NCBI RefSeq assembly: GCF_021026375.1
Contig: NZ_JAJNDB010000003.1
Coordinates: 310,001-374,000 of the forward strand
Origin: Actinomycetospora endophytica
GTDB taxonomy: Bacteria > Actinomycetota > Actinomycetes > Mycobacteriales > Pseudonocardiaceae
Reading direction: 5' to 3'
Length of the DNA: 64,000 bases
A program made the position numbers and the translations under genes. Of this stretch, positions 27,554 to 38,122 are shown one piece after another (the first letter of the stretch is position 1; every line of letters starts with the position of its first letter). Below the pieces are notes generated by a model. The model made no database searches. It saw nothing but the letters and a program-made list of their open reading frames with translations, and was not told where the DNA came from.

Positions 27554-28096
27554 TCAGTTCCGGCGGGCGACCAAGTGTGCCTCGCCGTGCCCCTCCTCGT
27601 CGACGAGCACCTCGAGGTGGCTGAACGCCGCGCGCAGCTCCCCCGGCGCGGCGCGGTACGAGCCGCCCTCGTCGCCGACCGTCGAGAGCACCGACACCAC
27701 GAGCAGCCCGCCCGGCGCGAGCAACCGCTCCAACGCCGGGTAGAGCCGTGGGTCGCGGAACCGCTGGCACACGACCACGTCGAACGGTCCGACGACCGCT
27801 GCGGGCAGACCGTCGTCGAGATCGGCGCCGACAGTGGTGACGTCGACGCCCAGGGAGGAGGCCAGCTCCGTCGTCAGCCGCAGCGCCTCCGGTGAGACGT
27901 CGACGGCCGTCGTCGCGAGCCCGCGTCCGGCGAGCCACACCGCGACGGTGCCGCGCCCGCACGCGACGTCGAGGGCGCGGGCGGGGCCGTCGGGCACCAG
28001 CTCCTCCCGCCCGACGAGCACGGACGGCGGGCCGGGCAGGCCGGGACCGACGGTCGCGAACCGCCGGTCCCAGCGCTCCCGGTCCTGCGTGCTCAC
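27554..28096 (-). CDS. Class I SAM-dependent methyltransferase
   Basis: Predicted small-molecule methyltransferase of 180 residues with the Rossmann fold. Motif I is ALDVACGRGTVAVWLA at about residues 41-56, the acidic end of strand 2 is TTAVDVSPEAL, and the later PFDVVVCQRF and LLAPGGLLVVSVL are motifs II and III. It resembles TehB/UbiE-like stand-alone enzymes; the substrate cannot be read from sequence. It starts 16 bases after the egtD stop in the same direction, so it may be the last member of the ergothioneine transcript, although EgtD alone makes trimethylhistidine. Confidence 0.85.
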   Translation of the reverse strand: MSTQDRERWDRRFATVGPGLPGPPSVLVGREELVPDGPARALDVACGRGTVAVWLAGRGLATTAVDVSPEALRLTTELASSLGVDVTTVGADLDDGLPAAVVGPFDVVVCQRFRDPRLYPALERLLAPGGLLVVSVLSTVGDEGGSYRAAPGELRAAFSHLEVLVDEEGHGEAHLVARRN

Positions 28097-28112
28097 CCCC
28101 GGGATTCTCCGC

Positions 28113-29096
28113 TCAGCGCCGCCGCGCGAGCGTCAGCCCGAAGCGCGCGCCGGGGTCGGTGACCCAGTGCGCGACGTCGAACCCGGCGGTGTCGAGCTCG
28201 GCGGCCACGCCCTCGCGCGTGAACTTCGTCGAGATCTCGGTGCGCATCTCCTCGCCCGCCGCGAACTCGACGGTGAGGTCGAGCGCCGGGACCTGCACCG
28301 TCATCGGGCGACGGGCGCGCACCCGCATCTCGATCCGGCTCGCCTGCGGCACCCACACCGCCGCGTAGGAGAACCCGTCGACGTCGAAGTCCGCTCCGAG
28401 CACCCGGTTCAGCACGGTCAGCGCGTTGAGCTCGAACTCCGCGGTGACCCCGGCCGCGTCGTCGTAGGCCGCGACGAGCGTCTCCTCGTCCTTGATCAGA
28501 TCGGTGCCGACGAGGAAGTGCTCCCCGGGATCGAGTGTCTCGGAGAGCGCCTCGAGGAAGCGGCGGCGGTCGTCGGGCTCGAAGTTGCCGATGGTCCCGC
28601 CGAGCAGCACCACCAGCCGGCTGCCGACCTTCGGGACGCTGCGGAGGTCCGCGATGAAGTCCCCGACGACGCCGTGCACGTCGAGATCCGGGTAGTCGGC
28701 GACGAGCCCGGGGACGGCCTCCTCGAGCGCCGACGCCGAGACGTCGACCGGGATGTAGTGGCGCAGGTTCCCGGTCCGGGAGAGCGCGTCGAGCAGCAGC
28801 GTCGTCTTGGTCGACGACCCCGAGCCGAGCTCGACGAAGGTGTCGGCACCGGTCAGGCGGGCGATGTCCTCCGCCCCGAGCGCGAGGGCGTCGCGCTCGG
28901 CGGTGAACGGGTAGTACTCGGGCAGCGCGGTGATCTGCTCGAACAGCTCCGAGCCGCGCGCGTCGTAGAGCCACTGCGGCCGCAGGACCTTCGGGGTCGA
29001 TGTCAGGCCGGTGCGGGCGTCGGCGCGCAGGGCGGCGTCCGCGTCGGCCTCGGTGAGGTGTACGTCCAGGGCGGCCAGGGTCCCAGGAGTGTTCAC
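28113..29096 (-). CDS. egtD: L-histidine N-alpha-methyltransferase EgtD
   Basis: First enzyme of ergothioneine synthesis: it adds three methyl groups to histidine using SAM, giving hercynine. The 327 residues match the DUF2260/EgtD family. LRPQWLYDARGSELFEQITA and LPEYYPFTAERDAL form the family signature near the N-terminus, FVELGSGSSTKT is the SAM loop, and LVVLLGGTIGNFEPD follows. The GTG start gives the usual length but has no strong ribosome site. It lies 105 bases after egtC and probably belongs to the egtABCD unit. Confidence 0.94.
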   Translation of the reverse strand: MNTPGTLAALDVHLTEADADAALRADARTGLTSTPKVLRPQWLYDARGSELFEQITALPEYYPFTAERDALALGAEDIARLTGADTFVELGSGSSTKTTLLLDALSRTGNLRHYIPVDVSASALEEAVPGLVADYPDLDVHGVVGDFIADLRSVPKVGSRLVVLLGGTIGNFEPDDRRRFLEALSETLDPGEHFLVGTDLIKDEETLVAAYDDAAGVTAEFELNALTVLNRVLGADFDVDGFSYAAVWVPQASRIEMRVRARRPMTVQVPALDLTVEFAAGEEMRTEISTKFTREGVAAELDTAGFDVAHWVTDPGARFGLTLARRR

Positions 29097-29201
29097 GGCG
29101 GGATGTCACGTCCGATCGGTCACGGCTCGTCCGGGCAGGGACGGGCCTGGTTCACGTCGTCGGGAACGGCGTCGGCGTGCGGCCCGGGCGGCCGCGCGGG
29201 A

Positions 29202-29966
29202 TCAGGTCAGCGGGGTGACCTCGGGGGTGGCGTCGTGACCACGCACGACGACGGCGGAGAGGTCGGGCACGGAGGTCCAGCCGGGGTCGTCGTCGAGCGG
29301 CTCCGAGGCGACGGTGACCCCGTCGTCTCCGACGAGGTAGGACAGCGCGTGATCCACCGCGGTCGCCACCAGGGTGGGCTCGCCGCGCTCGTCCGCGATC
29401 AGCAGCAGCAGGTTGAGGCGCGATCCGGGGGCGGCCGCGAGAGCCCGCGTCACGACGTCGACCACGGCGTCGGCCGGGTCCTTGCCCGCGTCGAGGTGCC
29501 GGCGCACGAGTGCCCACAGGACGGCGGAGTCGGTGGGGGCGTCCAGCGTCATCAGGGTCTCGGTGTCGAGCTCGGCGGCGAGGTCGGCCAGGCTCGCCGG
29601 CCAGCCCCGCACGACGCCGTTGTGGCTGAAGATCCGGGTGCCGTCCCGGAAGGGCGCGCAGGCGCCGACCGAGACCGGCATCCCGACAGTGGCCGAGCGG
29701 ACCGCCGCGACGAACGCCGTGCTGCGCACCGCTGTCGCGAGGTCCAGGAACGACGCGTCGGTCCACATCGGCACCGGCTGCCGGTAGGAGTGGCCGGCGC
29801 CGTCCTCGGCGAGCCAGCCCACGCCGAACCCGTCGGCGTTGACCGTCCCGCCGCCGCGCATGTCCGCCGGGGCGTAGGCCTGCACGAGCAGCGAGTGCGG
29901 CGGCTCGGTCACCCGGGACGCCAGCGTCACCGGCCGCGGCCCGACGTGGGCCAGATGTCGACACAT
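29202..29966 (-). CDS. egtC: Gamma-glutamyl-hercynylcysteine S-oxide hydrolase EgtC
   Basis: Class II glutamine-amidotransferase-fold hydrolase that removes the glutamyl group from the EgtB product. The 254 residues start MCRHLAHVG, so Cys2 becomes the N-terminal nucleophile after Met removal. NADGFGVGWL and IFSHNGVVRGWP are the expected Ntn-hydrolase landmarks. It begins 12 bases after the egtB stop, in the standard mycobacterial gene order. Similar folds occur in other amidases, but the four-gene context makes EgtC secure. Confidence 0.94.
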   Translation of the reverse strand: MCRHLAHVGPRPVTLASRVTEPPHSLLVQAYAPADMRGGGTVNADGFGVGWLAEDGAGHSYRQPVPMWTDASFLDLATAVRSTAFVAAVRSATVGMPVSVGACAPFRDGTRIFSHNGVVRGWPASLADLAAELDTETLMTLDAPTDSAVLWALVRRHLDAGKDPADAVVDVVTRALAAAPGSRLNLLLLIADERGEPTLVATAVDHALSYLVGDDGVTVASEPLDDDPGWTSVPDLSAVVVRGHDATPEVTPLT

Positions 29967-29978
29967 GGGGGCGCCGGG

Positions 29979-31358
29979 TCAGGCGTGCTCGGCTGATCGT
30001 GCGCAGCGGAACCCGGAGAAGATCTGCCGACGGATCGGCAGGTCCCAGTTCCGGAACGTGGTGCGCGCGTTGACGGCGCCGACCCCGAACGACGAGCCCC
30101 GCAACATGCGGAAGTCGCCGCCGAAGAAGACTTCGGAGTACTCCTTGTACGGGAACGGCGCGAAGCCCGGGTAGCCCTCGAAGCCGGAGTCGCACCACTC
30201 CCAGACGTCGCCGATGAGCTGGTGCACGCCCAGCGGGGACGCGCCGTCGGGATAGGCGCCGACGGGAGCGGGCTGCAGGTGCCGCCCGTCGAGGTTCGCG
30301 CGCTCCGGCGACGGGTCGTCGTCGCCCCACGGGAAGCGGCGGGTGCTGCCCGTCGTCGGGTCGAACCGCGCGGCGTACTCCCACTCGACCTCGGTGGGCA
30401 GGCGCTTGCCCGCCCACGTCGCGTACGCCAGGGCCTCGTGGAAGCAGACGTGCAGGACGGGCTGGTCGGCGACGCCGCTGATCGCCTCGCGCTCCCCGAA
30501 CGACGTCCGGTACCAGGCACCGTCGACGTTCTCCCAGGTCATCGGCGCGGACCAGCCCTCGCCGGTGATGTGCTCCCACCCGGCGTCGGACCACAGCTCG
30601 CGCCGGGAGTACCCGCCGTCGTCGACGAAGCGGGCGAACTCGGCGTTGGTCACCGGGGCCGCGTCGAGGTGGAAGGCGGCGACCTCGACCCGGTGGGCCG
30701 GGCGCTCGTTGTCCAGCGCGTAGACGTCCGGGCCTCCTGCGTCGGTGCCCATCGTGAAGGTCCCGGCGGGGTGGAACACCTCGCTGCCGATCAGGTCCCG
30801 GGCCTGCGACGAGGTCGGCGGCGGGTCGGCCCGCAGCGCCCGGGGACCCTGCCGCAGCTGATGGGTGGCGAGCATCGTCTCGACGTGCTGCTGCTCGTGC
30901 TGGGCGATCATGCCGAACACGAACCCGTCGTCGAGCAGGGCACGGCCGTCGGTGCCCGCCTCCTCGAGGATCTGCAGGGCGCGCTCGCGCACCGTGGCCC
31001 CGTAGGCGCGGGCCTCCACCGGGTCGAGCAGCGGCAGCTCCGGGCGCCCGGACCGCGGGTTGGTGAACGCGTCGTAGAGGTGGTCGATGTCCTCACGAAC
31101 GCCGGGGCTCGCGGTCTCCCCCGGGGTCGCCCGGCGCACCAGCCAGAAGTCCTCCATGTTCGCGATGTGCGCCACGTCCCAGTGCAGCGGCGACATCAGC
31201 GGGGAGTGCTGCTGCATCAGCTCGGCGTCGTCGACGGCGTCGGTGAGGGCCTGCGTCCGGTCGCGCGCGGTGGCGAGCTCGGCGGCGAGGCGCCGGCGCA
31301 GAGCGTCCGGGTAGCGGGCGGCGGACAGGGGTCGGTCGGTGTCGGCGTCGCTGGTCAT
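29979..31358 (-). CDS. egtB: Hercynine oxygenase EgtB
   Basis: Non-heme iron sulfoxide synthase joining hercynine to gamma-glutamylcysteine with O2. The 459 residues contain an N-terminal DinB-like helical domain with likely iron ligands His64 (WDVAHIANMEDFW), His154 and His158 (QHEQQHVETM). The C-terminal formylglycine-generating-enzyme-like domain is marked by HPAGTFTMGTDAGG, GKRLPTEVEWEYAARF, GDVWEWCDSGF and LRGSSFGVG. The ATG overlaps the egtA stop by four bases. Use of gamma-glutamylcysteine is inferred from egtA beside it. Confidence 0.95.
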   Translation of the reverse strand: MTSDADTDRPLSAARYPDALRRRLAAELATARDRTQALTDAVDDAELMQQHSPLMSPLHWDVAHIANMEDFWLVRRATPGETASPGVREDIDHLYDAFTNPRSGRPELPLLDPVEARAYGATVRERALQILEEAGTDGRALLDDGFVFGMIAQHEQQHVETMLATHQLRQGPRALRADPPPTSSQARDLIGSEVFHPAGTFTMGTDAGGPDVYALDNERPAHRVEVAAFHLDAAPVTNAEFARFVDDGGYSRRELWSDAGWEHITGEGWSAPMTWENVDGAWYRTSFGEREAISGVADQPVLHVCFHEALAYATWAGKRLPTEVEWEYAARFDPTTGSTRRFPWGDDDPSPERANLDGRHLQPAPVGAYPDGASPLGVHQLIGDVWEWCDSGFEGYPGFAPFPYKEYSEVFFGGDFRMLRGSSFGVGAVNARTTFRNWDLPIRRQIFSGFRCARSAEHA

Positions 31359-32713
31359 CCGTGGTCGCCTCCGGGGAGGGGGTCGTCCGGGTACGGGCTC
31401 TCGTCGGCGGGTCGGAGCTCGCCCTCGCCGGGCTCGCCGACCGGCTCGTCGGCGGGGCAGCGACCGCGCAGGACACGGCGCTCGGCGACGTCGCCGACGA
31501 GGGCGGCGAGGTCGGGGTCGGTGGTGAGCAGGCGCTGGTGGGCGAGCTCGACGAGGGTGCCCGCCGCGCGGCGCAGCACACCGTCGGCGAGCCCGTGCCG
31601 GGCTGCGGCGGCCCAGCGGTCCTGCGCGGGGGCGACGGCGTCGCGGGCGCGGTCGAGCGTGGCGCGGTCCGAGAGCAGCGCCGTGACCACCGCGACCGGG
31701 ACCGCCCACTCGTCCCCCGGCTGCTGGTCGAGGTAGCGGACCTCGACGTGCCCGTGCGGGCGGACCGGCGGGAAGAGCGTCGTCAGGTGGTAGTCCAGGT
31801 CGGCCCGGGTGGGGCGGAAGGCGATCCCGCCGTGGCCCTCGATCCAGTCGCCGAAGGTCACGGCGGGCGGGGCGCTCCACGTGTCGCCGTGCGGCACGCA
31901 GAGCAGGCTGGTGTCCAGGGCGCGCCGCGCCCACTCCTCCGCCGGGTCCGGGCCGAGGGTCGCCGGTGGGCTGGTCCGCTCCGGGTCGAGCGACAGCCAG
32001 CTCGCCATGCGGGACGACTTCCAGCCGGTGCGCCTGCCGTGGACCGCGGGCGAGTTCGCGAAGGTGGCGACCAGCGTCGGCCCGAACTCGTGCAGCGCCT
32101 GCCACCGCTCGGTGACCGCGGCGCCCTCGCCGGCGTCGACGCAGACCTGGACCGCGGAGGTGGAGCACATCATCGTGCGTCCGTGCGGGCCGACGCGGTC
32201 GAACGCCGCCTCCATCGCCGCGTAGCGCGGGACCTTGAGGATGCGGCGGGGCGGACGCAGCGGGTCGGACGCGCGACCGGAGAGCACGAGGCCCTCGGCG
32301 TCGAGCAGCGCCCGGATCGCGTGGGTGTCGGCGCGTACCGCGTCGACGAGCGAGGACAGACCGTCCAGCGGCGGCGTCGCGATCTCGACCTGGCCCCCCG
32401 GCTCGACGGTCACCGTGCTCCCGGCGGGGAGCGGTTCCGGAGCATCGGAGGGGACTGGCACCGGTCCCGCGCCGGTGTCGGCGGGGACCGAGGAGAGGAG
32501 CGTGCCGGGGGCGTGGGGGCCGAGGGCACGGAGGAGTGCGGCGGGATCGAGACGTTCGGTCGGGCGGGTCGCGGAGCGGACGAGCCATTCGAGCTCGGCG
32601 CCCAGGAGCCGCGGCGGACCGTGCTTGAAGCAGATCGACGCGACGTAGGCCGCCGCGGCCGCACGGTCCGGGATCGGCGCGGCGGGGTCGAGCTCGATCA
32701 CGGGCGCTGCCAT
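31355..32713 (-). CDS. egtA: Glutamate-cysteine ligase EgtA
   Basis: ATP-dependent ligase making gamma-glutamylcysteine for ergothioneine synthesis. The 452 residues belong to the GCS2-type family: LGAELEWLVR near residue 40, VEPGGQVEIATPP near residue 100, TMMCSTSAVQVCVDAGEG near 155 and GHVEVRYLDQQPG near 310. The ATG at 32713 is chosen because an AGAGGAG site is six bases away; an in-frame GTG five codons upstream lacks that. It is the first gene of egtABCD. No egtE lyase gene is in the window, so the last step must be encoded elsewhere. Confidence 0.94.
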   Translation of the reverse strand: MAAPVIELDPAAPIPDRAAAAAYVASICFKHGPPRLLGAELEWLVRSATRPTERLDPAALLRALGPHAPGTLLSSVPADTGAGPVPVPSDAPEPLPAGSTVTVEPGGQVEIATPPLDGLSSLVDAVRADTHAIRALLDAEGLVLSGRASDPLRPPRRILKVPRYAAMEAAFDRVGPHGRTMMCSTSAVQVCVDAGEGAAVTERWQALHEFGPTLVATFANSPAVHGRRTGWKSSRMASWLSLDPERTSPPATLGPDPAEEWARRALDTSLLCVPHGDTWSAPPAVTFGDWIEGHGGIAFRPTRADLDYHLTTLFPPVRPHGHVEVRYLDQQPGDEWAVPVAVVTALLSDRATLDRARDAVAPAQDRWAAAARHGLADGVLRRAAGTLVELAHQRLLTTDPDLAALVGDVAERRVLRGRCPADEPVGEPGEGELRPADESPYPDDPLPGGDHG

Positions 32714-32964
32714 CCCCGCTCCTCTCACCGAACCGCGTCGTCCGCTGCTGCTGGTACCCCGGCAGACCGGGTGACCGAACGTGTCACTCCTCCCACGGCC
32801 CCGGGGGACCGTCGGAGCGCTGCTGCGTCCCTCGAGTCCCAGGGACCCCGGGAGACACGGCGAAGGACGCTACACGGCGCGATGGTCCATCGCAGGTGTT
32901 CGTGCCTTCGGTGTTCGGTGTATCACCGACCCCTGACAACGTCACCCAACGTGATCGACTTCGG

Positions 32965-34836
32965 TCAGGCCGCGGGGGCGAACTGCGTGTGGTGCAGGTC
33001 GGCGTAGCGGCCCCCGCGCGCCAACAGGGATCCGTGCGGACCCTGCTCGACGACCCGTCCGTCCTCGACGACGGCGATGGTGTCGGCACTGCGGATCGTC
33101 GAGAGTCGATGCGCGATCACGACCGCGGTCCGCCCGACCAGCGCTTCCGCCAGCGCCTCCTGCACCGCCACCTCCGACTCCGAGTCGAGGTGCGCGGTGG
33201 CCTCGTCGAGGATCACGACCCGGGGCGCGGCGAGCAGCAGCCGCGCGATGGTGAGGCGCTGGCGCTCCCCGCCCGAGAGTCGGTAGCCGCGCTCGCCGAT
33301 CACGGTGTCGAGGCCCTCGGGGAGCTGGCGCAGCAGCGGACCGAGACGGGCGCGCTCCAGTGCGGCGACCAGTTCCGCGTCGGTGGCCCCGGGCTTCGCG
33401 TAGCGCAGGTTGCCCGCGACGGTGTCGTGGAACAGGTGGCCGTCCTGCGTGACCACGCCGACCGTGCCGCGCAGGTCGGCGAAGGACAGGTCGCGGACGT
33501 CGGTCCACCGGGTGTCCCCGGCCCCGCCCGACCAGCCGACCTCGACGGCCCCGGAGTCGACGTCGTAGAGCCGCGGCACGAGGGACGCGATCGTCGACTT
33601 CCCCGCCCCCGACGGGCCCACGAGCGCGAGCATCTGCCCCGGCTCGACCTCGAGGTCCACGCCGTGCAGGACCTCGGAGTTCTCGACGTGGTCGAGGGTG
33701 GCGACCTCCTCCAGGCTCGCCAGCGAGACGTCCTCGGCGCTCGGGTACGTGAAGCGCACCCCGCGCAGGCGCACGCCGACGGCCTGGCCGGCGGGCACCG
33801 GCGTCGGGTCGGGACGCTCGACGATCGTCGGGGGCAGGTCGAGGACCTCGAACACCCGCTCGAAGCTGACCAGCGCGCTCATGACGTCCACGCGGGCGTT
33901 CGCCAGCTGGGTCAGCGGACCGTAGAGCCGGGTCAGCAGCAGGGCGAGGCTCACGACGGTGCCCGCGTCGATCCGCCCGGTGATCGCGAGCCAGCCGCCG
34001 ACCCCGTAGACCATCGCCTGGGCGAGCTGGCTGACCAGGGTGAGGCTGGTCATGAACACCCGGTTGGCCATCGCGGTGCGCACGCCGATCGCCCGCACCC
34101 GGTCGGCCCGGTCCCCGAACTCCGCCGCCTCGGCCTCGGGGTGCCCGAACAGCTTGACGAGGGTCGCGCCGCCGGCCGAGAACCGTTCGGTCATCTGGCC
34201 GGTCATCGCCGCGTTGAGGTTGGCCGACTCGCGCTGCAGGCTCGCGATCGTCCGTCCGACCCGCCGTGCCGGGAGGATGAAGATCGGGAGCAGGACGAGG
34301 GCCAGCAGCGTCACCTGCCAGGCCAACGTGATCATCACGGCGACCGTCAGCACGAGCTGGATGACGTTGGTGACCAGGCCGGACAGCGTCGAGGTGAACG
34401 CCCGCTGGGCGCCGATGACGTCGTTGTTGAGGCGGCTGACGAGCGAGCCGGTCCGCGTCCGGGTGAAGAACGCGATCGGCATCGACTGCACGTGCCCGAA
34501 CACCGCGCGCCGGAGGTCGTAGATCAGCCCCTCCCCGATCCGCGAGCTCATCCAGCGCTCGAGCAGTCCGGACAGGGAGTCGACGACGGCCAGCGCGGCG
34601 ATCGCCGCGGCGATGACGATGACCGTGCCCAGTCCGCTGCGGTGGACGATCGCGTCGACGACCTGCCCGGCGAGCACCGGGACGCCCACCGCGATGACCG
34701 CCGACACCGTGGTCAGCGCGAGGAACGCGTAGAGCATCTTGTGGTGCGCCCCGGCGAAGCGCCAGATGCGCCCGAGGGTGCCGCGGGGGACGGAGCGCGG
34801 CAGCTTGTCGTCGCGCGCCATCGACATCATCAACAT
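32965..34836 (-). CDS. ABC exporter, fused permease and ATPase
   Basis: Half-transporter working as a homodimer or heterodimer in the inner membrane, probably exporting a drug, lipid or peptide. The 623 residues have six membrane helices in about residues 30-300, then a nucleotide-binding domain with Walker A GPSGAGKST, signature YRLSGGERQRL, Walker B VVILDEATAHLD and switch IAHRLST. The ATG at 34836 follows GGAG by nine bases; an in-frame GTG nine codons upstream is an alternative. A nearly perfect palindrome lies about 57 bases upstream and may bind a MerR-type regulator. The cargo is unknown; the ergothioneine operon downstream is probably unrelated. Confidence 0.88.
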   Translation of the reverse strand: MLMMSMARDDKLPRSVPRGTLGRIWRFAGAHHKMLYAFLALTTVSAVIAVGVPVLAGQVVDAIVHRSGLGTVIVIAAAIAALAVVDSLSGLLERWMSSRIGEGLIYDLRRAVFGHVQSMPIAFFTRTRTGSLVSRLNNDVIGAQRAFTSTLSGLVTNVIQLVLTVAVMITLAWQVTLLALVLLPIFILPARRVGRTIASLQRESANLNAAMTGQMTERFSAGGATLVKLFGHPEAEAAEFGDRADRVRAIGVRTAMANRVFMTSLTLVSQLAQAMVYGVGGWLAITGRIDAGTVVSLALLLTRLYGPLTQLANARVDVMSALVSFERVFEVLDLPPTIVERPDPTPVPAGQAVGVRLRGVRFTYPSAEDVSLASLEEVATLDHVENSEVLHGVDLEVEPGQMLALVGPSGAGKSTIASLVPRLYDVDSGAVEVGWSGGAGDTRWTDVRDLSFADLRGTVGVVTQDGHLFHDTVAGNLRYAKPGATDAELVAALERARLGPLLRQLPEGLDTVIGERGYRLSGGERQRLTIARLLLAAPRVVILDEATAHLDSESEVAVQEALAEALVGRTAVVIAHRLSTIRSADTIAVVEDGRVVEQGPHGSLLARGGRYADLHHTQFAPAA

Positions 34837-34892
34837 CCAGGCGTTCTCCACGCCGCTCACCCCGTTCGCTCGGACCTCGGCGCCGAGCGTGC

Positions 34893-34916
34893 GACCTCGA
34901 CAATTGTTGAGGTCAA
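34893..34916 (-). promoter_or_regulatory. MerR/SoxR-like palindromic promoter of the ABC exporter
   Basis: Bases 34893-34914 form a 22-base palindrome with one mismatched pair: GACCTC, a variable base, ACAATTGT, a variable base, GAGGTC. On the minus strand the -35 box TTGACC (34916-34911) overlaps its left edge, and the palindrome fills the spacer, as in SoxR-type promoters (CCTCAA...TTGAGG). No good -10 box was seen, which fits an activator-dependent promoter. The regulator gene is not in the window. Confidence 0.55.
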
Positions 34917-35079
34917 GCGGGACGAGCAGGCGCTGGTCGCGTCCGGCGGGTGGTGGTCCGCCGATCCGCGCGTCAAGTATCCGTGAGGGAGCGGGATCAC
35001 GCTCGCGTTCGGAGGTCGCGTTCGCGCTGGGCGGAGCGCCCGGCGCGCCCGGGTGCGTGTGGTGGCGGCGCCCTGCCCC

Positions 35080-35151
35080 GATCATGAGGAGCACCTGGCG
35101 CAGGAGTCAGCGGCGCGTGGGATGCGTGGCGTGCCCCTCGTGCTCGGAAGC
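35080..35151 (+). repeat. Interspersed repeat, copy A
   Basis: The head GATCATGAGGAGCACCTGGC and tail GGCGTGCCCCTCGTGCTCGG match the family whose best heads are at 35174 and 53395. About 72 bases long, in intergenic DNA. It is more diverged than copy B. Confidence 0.6.
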
Positions 35152-35173
35152 GGCGGGAACCGCGGCAGCCGAC

Positions 35174-35245
35174 GATGATCAGGAGCACGTCAGGCAGCCG
35201 CCACCGGCTCGCCGGATGCCTGGTGTGCCCTTCGTGCTCGGGAGC
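35174..35245 (+). repeat. Interspersed repeat, copy B
   Basis: The head includes TGATCAGGAGCACGTCAGGC. Bases 35174-35195 are identical over 22 bases to those at 53395-53416. The tail GGTGTGCCCTTCGTGCTCGG matches copy A closely. About 72 bases long. Confidence 0.75.
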
Positions 35246-35404
35246 GCAGGAGCGGCTCACGCCCAGCACAGGGCCGACTCGCTCCCGCTGCGAGGTCGTC
35301 GGCCTACGCCGCGACCCGCACCCCGATCATGCGCACACGTGCACACCGCACCCGCCCCGGCGCGCTTCCGTGATCTCCGGCCGGACGGATCGCCGGCCCG
35401 GAGC

Positions 35405-35614
35405 TCAGGACTTCTTGGTGCGCGTGGCTCCGCCGCGCCCGCGCAGCGTGACGCCGGACTCCGAGAGCACCCGGTGCACGAAGCCGTACGACCGGCCCGT
35501 CGACTCGGCGAGCGAGCGAATGCTCGCGCCCTTCTCGTACTTCTTCTTGAGATCCGTGGCGAGCTTGTCGCGCTGGTCGCCCGTGATGCGGGCGCCCTTC
35601 TTCAGATCGGCCAT
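35405..35614 (-). CDS. Small helix-turn-helix protein, 69 aa
   Basis: Likely DNA-binding protein of an actinobacterial family. The 69 residues carry a basic N-terminus (MADLKKGARITGDQRDKLAT), then a helix-turn-helix in EKGASIRSLAESTGRSYGFV, and end in a Gly/Arg/Lys-rich tail (LRGRGGATRTKKS). The ATG is chosen for its strong GGGAGGGG site. It follows the ABC-F gene by about 197 bases in the same direction. Homologues are usually single small regulators of unknown target; no ligand-binding domain is present. Confidence 0.8.
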   Translation of the reverse strand: MADLKKGARITGDQRDKLATDLKKKYEKGASIRSLAESTGRSYGFVHRVLSESGVTLRGRGGATRTKKS

Positions 35615-35811
35615 GGTTCGGTCCACCCCTCCCCCGGACGGTGCCCGGTGGACCCATGATGATCGTGAATGCCGGTGTGCGCCACGGCACATTCCACATG
35701 ATCGGTGAGCGGTTGCGCCGTTCGGAGCGTGATCCGCCCGGGAGGACCAGCGCCTGATCGTTCCAGCTCACGAAGGCCCTACGCCGCGCGGCGGGGTCGG
35801 GCCGGTCGCGC

Positions 35812-37434
<1,623 letters not shown>

Positions 37435-37720
37435 AGGGGGCCTTCCGGGTCGTGGTCGCGGCGTGGTGCGGCGATGACGGGCGCCGAGCGGCCCGCCGCC
37501 GCCTCCAGGGCGGCCCCACCGGCACGGCCGGGGCTCGGCGACGCTCCGCCGCGGGCGCGTACGCCGGGTTCCAGTGTAGGTGAGGGGTTCGCGCCACCCC
37601 CGGGTGTCCGGGCGTCGAGTGACCGAGGTCGGGGTGTCACGCGCGTCACCGCGGGGTGGCGGACCTCACGCACGGCGATCTCTTCACACGCCTCTGCCGG
37701 ACCTCGGGGACACTGGGGCC

Positions 37721-38122
37721 ATGGGCCTGTTCAGCTGGTTGCGCGGGAGCGGCACGTCGGGTTCCTCCGGCGTGGGCGCCGACGGGCGTCGCCAGGTCCT
37801 CGATCGTGAGGGCGGCCCGGCGGACCTGGACCACCTGCGCTCGTTCGCCAAGACCCGGCGTGGCGTGGAGTTCTTCGTCGAGCCGGAGACCACGGCGACC
37901 GACACCACCGTCGTCGCGGTGGCCGTCGACGGCGAGTGGACCCGGCGTCGCGTCGGGACGCCGCGGGCCGCCGAGCGCCTCGCCCGCAAGTGCGGCGTGC
38001 CGGTCTACGACGTCACCGTCACCGGCTACCCGCAGGCCATGCGGGACTGGAACGAGCGGGCCAAGCGCGACCGCGAGACGCTCCGCTCGTGGGACCGCGA
38101 GCTGGGCACCGGGGAGAGCTGA
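37721..38122 (+). CDS. Conserved actinobacterial hypothetical protein, 133 aa
   Basis: Unknown function. The 133 residues begin MGLFSWLRGSGTSGSS and contain HLRSFAKTRRGVEFFVEPET, then TTVVAVAVDGEWTRRRVG and GVPVYDVTVTGYPQAMRDWN. I recall similar proteins in many actinobacteria, without an assigned role. No signal peptide or membrane segment is present. The ATG lies after a clear drop in coding quality upstream. Its end overlaps the start region of the lycopene-cyclase-family gene, suggesting coupled translation. It is divergent from the ABC-F gene. Confidence 0.75.
   Translation: MGLFSWLRGSGTSGSSGVGADGRRQVLDREGGPADLDHLRSFAKTRRGVEFFVEPETTATDTTVVAVAVDGEWTRRRVGTPRAAERLARKCGVPVYDVTVTGYPQAMRDWNERAKRDRETLRSWDRELGTGES

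Larger units (their letters stand above)
34917..35404. other. Intergenic region with two interspersed-repeat copies
   Basis: About 490 bases without a credible gene. It contains two copies of the short interspersed repeat that also occurs near 53.3-54.4 kb, about 94 bases apart and in the same orientation. The rest is GC-rich and featureless apart from the exporter promoter at the left edge. Confidence 0.5.

Noticed and set aside
37573-37578. TACACT -10 box on the minus strand ahead of the ABC-F gene
   Set aside because: No -35 partner at a suitable spacing, and it lies about 140 bases from the start codon.
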